NCBI RefSeq assembly: GCF_002584535.1
Contig: NZ_NUOT01000003.1
Coordinates: forward strand, 1 to 53,077
Length of the DNA: 53,077 nt
Source: Bacillus cereus
Lineage (GTDB): Bacteria > Bacillota > Bacilli > Bacillales > Bacillaceae_G
Direction of reading: 5' to 3'
A program made the position numbers and the translations under genes. Positions 1-5,701 of the stretch are shown piece after piece. The notes beneath the pieces are model-generated. The model made no database searches. It had not been told where the DNA came from and saw nothing but the letters and a program-made list of their open reading frames with translations. Position 1 is the stretch's first letter. Each line of letters starts with the position of its first letter.

Positions 1-512
1 AACTTTTAGGGGTCACTTCACTATCATATGGGAGCATTGGCTTTTTTAATTTATAACGAAAGAAATGCTGAATCTCTTTCCATGAGCTTAAGATTGTAAT
101 TTTCACGAAAGTCACTTTTATTTACATAATAAAATTACCGTTTTCCAGTAGATAGACTACAATATTACTCGCATCTTGAAATTCCTAATGCTAAAAATAA
201 AGCTGCTAAGTTTGCTGTAATTGATATTTTAAACGTGATAACATCACCTACTTTTGCTACTAAAAACAAAGCTCCGTTTTCTTATAAAATACAAGTCACC
301 GACAATTGCAAGCCCATTAGCCCCCTCCTTTCAGACAGGTAACTATCAATCTATGATTTCGATAAAATTTACATCTTCTTTTCTTTATATACGGTAAAGA
401 GTTTGAAATTTACTAAAGAAAGACAATTTTCTTATTTTATATCGAAAGCATGTAATTTCTAATAAATTCCTATATAATCAACAGAGTAAATCTTACAAAT
501 GGAGGTATTAAA
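1..512. other. Left-edge region with a coding-like frame but no intact gene
   Basis: No complete gene is visible. The + strand frame 133-342 is open for 69 codons and reads as plausible protein (it contains DRLQYYSHLEIPNAKNK), but it starts directly after an in-frame TAA and has no ATG/GTG/TTG with a ribosome site, so it looks like the 3' remnant of a decayed gene that I cannot identify. The right part holds the promoter of the next gene: a TATAAT at 473-478 with only a weak -35 region, then a GGAGG ribosome site at 499-503. Confidence 0.35.
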
Positions 513-1313
513 ATGGCTTTTTGGAGTAATATTAGTGCAATTTTATTTTTAGTGACTCTTATTCTACTAATCTTATGTATCATTTCACTTTTTAAGAAAA
601 ATGGGAAAGCAATGAAATATGGTAGACCGGCAGTTATTTGTTTGATTATTTCACTTTTAGTATCAGCAACAATCACCACACAAACGAATCACCCAGTTGT
701 TGGCTTTTTCGCTAATTTATGTTTAATCCTATTTTTCTTTTTCCTCGTTCTAGCAATTTTATCTATTATTAAAAAAACTGGCATGGCAAAAAAACAATTT
801 TTAATTACAGGTGGTTTGCTTATGGCTTTTGTTGTATTAGCTACTATCGCAACCCCTTCTACTGAAAAAGTCTCAGTAAAAGATAAAAAACTTGCAACTG
901 AACAAGAAGATAAAAAAGATGTAGACAAGAAAAAAGAACTAGCAAAGAAAGAAGCAGACGAAAAAACTCAAAAACTAGAAGAAGAGCAAAAGCGTCAGGT
1001 TGAAGAACAGGCTCGCAAACAGAAGGAAGAACAACAACGTCAAGCTGCTGAGCAAGCTTCACAAAAGAAAAGTACTGTAGCGTCCGCACCTACTAGCAAT
1101 CAAGGGGGGGCTAATGGACAACCTTTCCAGAATAATCCTAGTGATGATAAAGAAACAAACACTTCTTGTAAAGGACAAATTAAAGGAAATGCTAATTCTA
1201 AAAAGTATCATGTTCCCGGCGGTCAATATTACGATTCTACAAAAGATAATATAGTTTGGTTCTGTTCAGAAACTGATGCCCAGGCAGCTGGTTATGTAAA
1301 ATCGAAAAAATAG
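513..1313 (+). CDS. Membrane-anchored coiled-coil protein with C-terminal sunset domain
   Basis: A 266-residue protein. The N-terminal third has about four hydrophobic segments (residues ~4-27, 37-55, 60-85 and 95-112). Residues ~120-190 form a highly charged Lys/Glu/Gln-rich coiled coil, followed by a Ser/Asn/Gly linker. The last ~45 residues carry CKGQIKGN, YHVPGGQYY, WFCSETDAQAAGY: this is the 'sunset' domain found at the C-terminus of secreted nucleases and envelope proteins of Firmicutes and actinobacteria. Its two cysteines may bind metal or form a disulfide. The start is fixed by GGAGG 10 bases upstream. The function is unknown; an envelope protein displaying the domain outside on a stalk is an inference. 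Confidence 0.8.
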   Translation: MAFWSNISAILFLVTLILLILCIISLFKKNGKAMKYGRPAVICLIISLLVSATITTQTNHPVVGFFANLCLILFFFFLVLAILSIIKKTGMAKKQFLITGGLLMAFVVLATIATPSTEKVSVKDKKLATEQEDKKDVDKKKELAKKEADEKTQKLEEEQKRQVEEQARKQKEEQQRQAAEQASQKKSTVASAPTSNQGGANGQPFQNNPSDDKETNTSCKGQIKGNANSKKYHVPGGQYYDSTKDNIVWFCSETDAQAAGYVKSKK

Positions 1314-1447
1314 ACCTTGGATTATTGAATTTTAAATCTTGAAATTCCTATTTCAAAAATTTGAGACGTATATTTTCGAATCTGCCCTAACTGCTTTCAA
1401 GCTAAACAACAATTCGTTGCATGGTTGCAATGAGTTTTCTCCATATA

Positions 1448-1500
1448 AAAAACGTTGGATGACAGCATCATTCCTATCTGCCATCCAACGTTTTTCTTTT
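1448..1500 (+). terminator. Intrinsic terminator
   Basis: A perfect 14-bp stem (AAAAACGTTGGATG with CATCCAACGTTTTT at 1482-1495) followed by T-rich sequence. It lies about 135 bases after the sunset-domain gene and probably ends that transcript. Confidence 0.75.
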
Positions 1501-1553
1501 ATTTCAAATATTCCTTTCTAGAGAGATAGAAAACAAAACATACTACTTATTTA

Positions 1554-1664
1554 CTAATTTGAACCTAAATTCTGCTTTGTTATAGGTACATTTTTTTCTA
1601 CAACATGAAATCCTTCGTTTTGCATTCTACTTTCGAACAAAACCTTCCATGCTCTTCCTAGAAA
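1554..1664 (-). pseudogene. Coding-like 3' remnant of unidentified gene
   Basis: On the minus strand this stretch reads in one frame as FLGRAWKVLFESRMQNEGFH and onward to KQNLGSN followed by TAG at 1556-1554. It has no start codon with a ribosome site. Composition and lack of internal stops suggest the C-terminal ~37 codons of a lost gene, separated by only a few bases from the peroxidase fragment. The family is not recognised; this is low-confidence debris. Confidence 0.3.
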
Positions 1665-1671
1665 ATATTAG

Positions 1672-1893
1672 TTTACAATATTTTTTCAATCTCCTTCCCC
1701 AACTCTTCCTGCTTCGTCTGCGGCGCAAAACGATCTATCACTTTTCCGTCGCGTCCTATTAAAAATTTCGTAAAGTTCCACTTTACCGCCTTCATGCCAA
1801 GTATGCCCGGTGCCTGATTTGTTGCGCGCTATCACACCTTACATCAATTTTCGCAAACATCAGAAAGGACACACCGTAATTTAATTCACAGAA
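1672..1893 (-). pseudogene. Truncated duplicate of glutathione peroxidase gene
   Basis: This segment is a near copy of the 3' half of the intact glutathione peroxidase gene at 3574-4050, in the same orientation. Matching begins around 1672 (like ~3572) and runs to CACAGAA at 1887-1893 (like 3806-3812), with scattered substitutions and an internal deletion of about 24 bases near 1819 that removes the equivalent of ~3719-3743. The 5' half with the catalytic Cys codon is absent. The copy joins abruptly to unrelated toxin-tail sequence at 1893/1894. It cannot encode a functional enzyme. Confidence 0.85.
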
Positions 1894-2046
1894 GTTCCCA
1901 ATGGTGACTTGTATAGAGGAGCTAAATGGTATGGAAGCGCAACTGGTCCTACTATATTGGCTGTTGCACAACTATTCGTAGGAACAAAAGAAAAAATAGT
2001 TTATGATGAATTAAAAAATATATGGACTACTTATCCTGTAAAATAA
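1891..2046 (+). pseudogene. C-terminal remnant of a probable polymorphic/secreted toxin
   Basis: The + strand frame from about 1891 to the TAA at 2044-2046 encodes ~51 residues including NGDLYRGAKWYGSATG and ending IWTTYPVK. There is no start codon and the frame begins at the junction with the peroxidase duplicate. It abuts the next small gene, whose start lies 3-12 bases after this stop, as in toxin-immunity pairs where immunity is translationally coupled. Reading it as the last part of a toxin domain is an inference from context; the toxin family is not recognised. Confidence 0.45.
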
Positions 2047-2052
2047 GGAATG

Positions 2053-2427
2053 ATGAATTTGAAAAAAGAGTTTAATAAACAAGCCTTTTTAGAAAAGAAT
2101 GGAGAATTTTCTAAAAGCAAATTAAAAGATTTTTTGATATCAGAAATTGAGGAAGATACGTTAGAAGATACTATTACATTTTTAAAATGTGAAATTGGGA
2201 AAGAAAATGAAAAACTAAAAGAGGATTTGTATCATGGTGACAAATATAATGGAGTCATACTTGATGGAAATCAATATTTAATAAAAAAAGAAGGAAAGCA
2301 AGCAATAATTATTGATGCAATATCAGAGGAACACTCAAAAGAGACAAAATTCACAAGGTTTGAATTACCAATTGATACCCTACTATACGTTATCATCAAT
2401 AAGGACAAAATTTTGGAAGAATTATAA
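2053..2427 (+). CDS. Small acidic orphan protein, candidate toxin-immunity protein
   Basis: About 122-125 residues, acidic, soluble, with no signal peptide or membrane segment. Possible starts are ATG at 2050 or 2053, or TTG at 2059; the SD AAGGA at 2045-2049 overlaps the upstream stop codon and is best spaced for TTG 2059, giving a protein beginning MKKEFNKQ. Size, acidity and position directly behind a toxin C-terminal remnant fit an immunity protein left after deletion of its toxin. I do not recognise a named immunity family, so the function is inferred from context only. The frame is intact. Confidence 0.6.
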   Translation: MNLKKEFNKQAFLEKNGEFSKSKLKDFLISEIEEDTLEDTITFLKCEIGKENEKLKEDLYHGDKYNGVILDGNQYLIKKEGKQAIIIDAISEEHSKETKFTRFELPIDTLLYVIINKDKILEEL

Positions 2428-2431
2428 TGCC

Positions 2432-2605
2432 CTATAAATTTAAAATAAATACTACAATTCCTGAGGAAATGACTTCGGCTTTTCCATGACCATACGGATG
2501 ATCCTCATCAACAGGTTGGTTTAAAATTTTCATTATGTCATCTGTTACGAGTTCCATCTTATGTGCTCTATTTTTGAAATCAATAAACACCATCGAATAT
2601 CTCAT
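2432..2605 (-). pseudogene. Remnant of CDF-family cation efflux gene (57-codon chimera)
   Basis: The minus-strand frame from ATG 2605 to TAG 2432 gives 57 residues. The middle contains NQPVDEDHPYGHGKAEVIS, the signature of cation diffusion facilitator transporters (DEDHPYGHGKxE after the second membrane helix), but the 30 residues before it are not CDF-like and the frame ends soon after. A full CDF protein is near 300 residues, so this is an internal scrap fused to foreign sequence. A GGA-rich site precedes the ATG, so a short peptide could be made, but transport function is impossible. Confidence 0.6.
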
Positions 2606-2732
2606 ATCATTTTCCTTTTCTACTAAACAGTATTTTTGTTCAATTTATCTCTCTAAATACTTTCTCGCATTCTTCTGTAACTAACCTTTTAGAAGAAAAT
2701 TAAATCCGTAAAGTTTTTTGCATTTTGTCCAA

Positions 2733-2762
2733 ACACAATTTCTACTTCTCAAATAGTATAAT
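2733..2762 (+). promoter_or_regulatory. Possible SigK-type (late mother-cell) promoter
   Basis: Upstream of the spore-surface gene, AATAgtaTA at 2752-2760 resembles the SigK -10 consensus CATAnnnTA, with AC dinucleotides about 16 bases upstream for the -35. An overlapping TATAAT at 2757-2762 lacks a good SigA -35. The assignment is supported mainly by the nature of the downstream product. Confidence 0.3.
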
Positions 2763-2796
2763 ATAGACCATTAAAAATAAGGAGAGTGACATACCG

Positions 2797-3276
2797 ATGG
2801 CGGATTCTTTTTATTCCCATGATAAGAAGTATTATAAAAATCAGCACCACTCGTATTCAAATCGAAAAAAAAGTAAATGTTTTGTTGAAACTCATACAAT
2901 TGCCGGTGTGGGAGAAAATCTATCTGGAAATATCCCCTTAACCATTACTGTATTACCCGGAGCTCCTCAAACTATTTTCGAAGATTTTACTGATAATCAT
3001 AATAAAACCTTACTTCAGTTAACAGTTCCTTTAAAAGAGCTTCCTATAACTGTAACTATTCAATCAAGAAGAACTAACAGACCAATTACTGCAACCATTC
3101 CTACTGGAGTTACAAGGATTTTTCAAGTAGAAGATTTCGAAAGCCTAACTGCCTCAACAGCTAGCCCTAATCCTGGGTTTTTTAGTGTTTTTATCAAAAA
3201 AACTTTCTGCATTTGCTGTAATGATCGAAATGATTCTTGTGATGAATATTATCATGAGTATGACCACAATTGTTAG
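2797..3276 (+). CDS. Probable spore-surface protein, Ena/DUF3992-like or exosporium type
   Basis: 159 residues. The N-terminal ~28 residues are His/Tyr/Lys/Ser-rich. A beta-rich core (residues ~30-135) contains PITATIPTGVTRIFQVEDFESLT, then a C-terminal CICCND cluster and a His/Tyr/Asp/Cys-rich tail. The threonine-rich strands, the 'IPxGxTRxFxVedfxSLT' pattern and flanking cysteines resemble B. cereus-group spore-surface proteins (endospore-appendage subunits and BxpB-type exosporium proteins), which assemble by jelly-roll strands and disulfides. AAGGAGAGTGA precedes the ATG. The exact family is uncertain. Confidence 0.5.
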   Translation: MADSFYSHDKKYYKNQHHSYSNRKKSKCFVETHTIAGVGENLSGNIPLTITVLPGAPQTIFEDFTDNHNKTLLQLTVPLKELPITVTIQSRRTNRPITATIPTGVTRIFQVEDFESLTASTASPNPGFFSVFIKKTFCICCNDRNDSCDEYYHEYDHNC

Positions 3277-3282
3277 AGTAAA

Positions 3283-3486
3283 TCACCAAAAAGATTCCTT
3301 GAAATATAGGATTCTTTTTTTCTTCATAGGATCATCGAAGCCTCTTCCAAGCCAATCAAAACGCGCTTGGAAGTACTCCTTAATACAAGGAATTTTAAAA
3401 TCCTGCTGCTTCTCTAGCCCTAAACAAGTTTCATAAAAATTAATTAAAAAATCCTCGTCTTTAACACTCTGTATTTCTTTCAACAT
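3283..3486 (-). pseudogene. 67-codon hypothetical frame, likely gene fragment
   Basis: The minus-strand frame begins at ATG 3486 without any recognisable ribosome site and runs through the terminator hairpin of the opposite gene to TAA at 3283. The middle (YETCLGLEKQQDFKIPCIKE) looks protein-like but no family is recognised. The missing SD and the final residues read from terminator DNA suggest a truncated fragment rather than a working gene. Confidence 0.25.
3288..3321 (+). terminator. Intrinsic terminator of the spore-surface gene
   Basis: AAAAAGATTCC pairs with GGATTCTTTTT (one mismatch), followed by a T run, 12 bases after the stop codon. Confidence 0.65.
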
Positions 3487-3537
3487 ACAAGCAGTAAATT
3501 AGACAGAGACGGCGATGGTGTTGCATGTAAACGTTAA
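3487..3537 (+). pseudogene. Excalibur-domain C-terminal remnant
   Basis: The codons at 3487-3537 read TSSKLDRDGDGVACKR followed by TAA. This is the invariant C-terminal half of the excalibur (EF-hand-like calcium-binding) domain found at the end of secreted thermonuclease-like proteins. The first half of the domain and the rest of the protein are missing; upstream DNA belongs to another fragment. A terminator follows directly at 3545. Confidence 0.7.
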
Positions 3538-3544
3538 TATATAT

Positions 3545-3575
3545 AAAAAGAAGCTCATATTCGAGCTTCTTTTTT
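3545..3575. terminator. Bidirectional terminator
   Basis: AAAAAGAAGCTC pairs with GAGCTTCTTTTT; A and T runs on both sides let it serve the excalibur remnant (+) and the glutathione peroxidase gene (-), whose stop codon lies at its edge. Confidence 0.8.
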
Positions 3576-4050
3576 ACAACACCCTTTCAATCTCCTTCCC
3601 CAACTCTTCCGGCTTCGTCTGCGGTGCAAAACGATCTATCACTTTTCCGTCTCGTCCTATTAAAAACTTCGTAAAGTTCCACTTTACCACCTTCATGCCA
3701 AGTATGCCCGGTGCCTGCTCCGTCATATATGTATATAATGGATGCGCGCTATCACCTTTTACATCAACTTTAGCGAACATTGGAAAGGACACACCGTAAT
3801 TTAATTCACAGAAACTTGTAATCTCTTCTTCTGTGCCTGGTTCTTGTCCTCCAAATTGATTGCATGGGAAACCTAAGATTTCAAACCCTTGCTCTTTATA
3901 CTTTTCATAAATCGCTTGTAATCCTTTATATTGCGGTGTAAATCCACATTTACTTGCAACATTTACAATGAGAAGAACTTTACCTTCATACTCTCGCAAC
4001 GATTTTTCTTCCCCTGTAATTGTTTTTGCAGAAAAATCATAAACTGTCAT
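3574..4050 (-). CDS. bsaA: Glutathione peroxidase-family thiol peroxidase
   Basis: 158 residues, the normal length for bacterial Gpx/BsaA enzymes, which reduce peroxides using thioredoxin or bacillithiol-type thiols. Visible motifs: NVASKCGFT with the peroxidatic Cys at residue 35; FPCNQFGGQEPG with a second Cys and the catalytic Gln; KWNFTKFLI with the catalytic Trp and Asn. Cytosolic, no signal peptide. The ATG is preceded by a GAGAGGGGCAA ribosome site. It ends at a bidirectional terminator and appears monocistronic. A broken partial copy lies at 1672-1893. Confidence 0.92.
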   Translation of the reverse strand: MTVYDFSAKTITGEEKSLREYEGKVLLIVNVASKCGFTPQYKGLQAIYEKYKEQGFEILGFPCNQFGGQEPGTEEEITSFCELNYGVSFPMFAKVDVKGDSAHPLYTYMTEQAPGILGMKVVKWNFTKFLIGRDGKVIDRFAPQTKPEELGKEIERVL

Positions 4051-4190
4051 ATATATTTGCCCCTCTCTATCATTTCATACTTATTATCATATATGTATTT
4101 AACTTTCTCGTCTAATGAGAGCGCTTTATTTCTGTTCAAAAATTCGACACAAACTACTAGACAAATAGCTTGGAAAGTTTTACAATTGAA

Positions 4191-4230
4191 TTGTGAACAA
4201 AATGTGACAGTTTACCTTCTAAATTGTGAC
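4191..4230 (+). promoter_or_regulatory. Three helically phased TGTGA direct repeats upstream of a small membrane gene
   Basis: TGTGA occurs at 4192-4196, 4203-4207 and 4225-4229, with starts spaced 11 and 22 bases, i.e. on one face of the helix. The last copy overlaps a candidate -35 (TTGTGA, 4224-4229) for a TATAAT at 4245-4250. The arrangement resembles tandem sites of a response regulator; the B. subtilis ResD consensus (TTTGTGAAT) is the closest match I know. Regulator identity is an inference. Confidence 0.4.
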
Positions 4231-4271
4231 ATTTTCAATTCCATTATAATAAATTAAGGATGGTGTTGATA

Positions 4272-4481
4272 ATGAAAACTGCACAACGTGAAATGATTTC
4301 AAATCGCGAGTTTTACTTCGTATTATACATGATGTTACTATTTGTTACCGGTTGGCTTATGGACGTAAATGGGCTATTTCTAAGTAAATACTTTACACTT
4401 GCAGGAATGATTTCTCTTCCACTAGTTGGCGGACTTGTCGGATTCTTTATTATGTCAATTACTAAAGATCAAACTAAATAA
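4272..4481 (+). CDS. Small two-helix membrane protein, unknown function
   Basis: 69 residues from ATG 4272, chosen because AAGGATGGTG at 4256-4265 is correctly spaced for it; an upstream in-frame ATG at 4260 lies inside the ribosome site. Two hydrophobic helices (residues ~14-32 and ~44-62) are joined by a short loop, with a Lys/Asp/Gln tail. It is monocistronic, with a terminator 15 bases downstream. Not recognised; the repeat array upstream suggests regulated expression. Confidence 0.75.
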   Translation: MKTAQREMISNREFYFVLYMMLLFVTGWLMDVNGLFLSKYFTLAGMISLPLVGGLVGFFIMSITKDQTK

Positions 4482-4496
4482 TAGCATTACATAAAG

Positions 4497-4532
4497 GCAG
4501 AAAACGATTTTTCGTTTTCTGCTTTTTCTTTT
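4497..4532 (+). terminator. Intrinsic terminator
   Basis: GCAGAAAACG pairs with CGTTTTCTGC, followed by TTTTTCTTTT. Confidence 0.85.
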
Positions 4533-4570
4533 ATAATAAAAAGAATACTACATTACAAGGAGTGATATAT

Positions 4571-5542
4571 GTGAAAAAAGTAGAGCAACTCTCTTCACAA
4601 CTATACTTGATTGACGATCATGATTTACAACATGACGAGCGTACAGGTACATACGTTTTAGTTGGTGATGATATTACTTTAATTGAAACGTGTGCTGCCC
4701 CTTCTCTTCCTTATCTTTTAAATGGTTTACAACAATTACAAATTAACTTAGCTGATGTTAAAAATATCATTGTTACGCATGTTCATCTTGATCATGCTGG
4801 TGCAGCCGGATTAATGATGGAAAAATGTCCAAATGCGACTTTATTTGTCCATTCGCGTGGTGCTCGTCATATGATTGACCCTACAAAATTAATTCAAGGT
4901 GCTAAAGCTGTATATGGCGATGCTTTTGATAAGCTCTTCAATCCGATTCTTCCAATTCCAGAAAAGCGAGTCCATATTGTGAAAGATGGTGAGACACTAC
5001 AAATATCAGAAAATCGGATACTAACTTTTTACGATACACCAGGGCACGCCAAACATCACATAAGCATCCATGATTCCTTAACAAATGGCATTTTTACAGG
5101 TGACACAATTGGGATTTATTATCGAGAACTAGCTGAACTTGACGTGGAACTATATTTACCGACCACATCTCCTTCACAATTTCAACCGGATGCGATGATA
5201 GCAGCAAAAGATCGTATTCGAAATATGAAAGTTGACTCGATCTACTTTGGGCATTACGGTGCATCTTCCCATGTTTCTGAAGTATATAAACAGCTTGAAT
5301 ACTGGCTCCCTATCTTTGTTGAAGCTGGAAAGCAAGTATTTGAACAAAATCAGGATTTTGAAGCGGCAAGTCATGAACTGTATGTTTTGCTACTTGAAAA
5401 GGTATCCTCTCACCTTTCCCAGAAAGGCGTACCATCCACTCACTCTATTTATGATGTGATAAAGCTAGATATGGAAATTAGCGCAATGGGGATTATTGAC
5501 TATTTAACAAAACAAGAAAAGATTGAAACAACTATTAACTAA
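4571..5542 (+). CDS. MBL-fold metallo-hydrolase
   Basis: 323 residues from GTG 4571 (AAGGAGTGAT lies at the right distance; GTG 4562 is inside the SD). The metallo-beta-lactamase core shows the zinc-site series THVHLDHAG (HxHxDH), DTPGHAKHH, TGDTIG and FGHYG. Such proteins hydrolyse thioesters, lactones or phosphoesters. The extra C-terminal helical region (~residues 230-323) is typical of the Bacillus YflN/glyoxalase-II-like group. The substrate cannot be read from sequence. Single-gene unit with its own terminator. Confidence 0.85.
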   Translation: MKKVEQLSSQLYLIDDHDLQHDERTGTYVLVGDDITLIETCAAPSLPYLLNGLQQLQINLADVKNIIVTHVHLDHAGAAGLMMEKCPNATLFVHSRGARHMIDPTKLIQGAKAVYGDAFDKLFNPILPIPEKRVHIVKDGETLQISENRILTFYDTPGHAKHHISIHDSLTNGIFTGDTIGIYYRELAELDVELYLPTTSPSQFQPDAMIAAKDRIRNMKVDSIYFGHYGASSHVSEVYKQLEYWLPIFVEAGKQVFEQNQDFEAASHELYVLLLEKVSSHLSQKGVPSTHSIYDVIKLDMEISAMGIIDYLTKQEKIETTIN

Positions 5543-5546
5543 AAGA

Positions 5547-5593
5547 AAAAAAGAGGATATGATGCTCTTTTTCAAGCATATATCCTCTTTTTT
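5547..5593 (+). terminator. Intrinsic terminator
   Basis: AAAAAGAGGATAT pairs with ATATCCTCTTTTT around a ~20-base loop, five bases after the MBL hydrolase stop. Confidence 0.8.
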
Positions 5594-5701
5594 GGAATAT
5601 GCTTTTTACTCTCCCTCTTCTCTATCACTCTATTCCACACGTAAGAATTATAATTTTCCTGTATAATACAGTTATCCAATGATTTACGGAGGAATGCTGG
5701 A

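Noticed and set aside
1339-1521. 60-codon + strand frame after the sunset gene
   Set aside because: It spans a perfect terminator hairpin, has no ribosome site and no protein-like composition.
3185-3436. + strand frame overlapping the spore-surface gene end
   Set aside because: Out-of-frame shadow of 2797-3276 and of the terminator; no SD.
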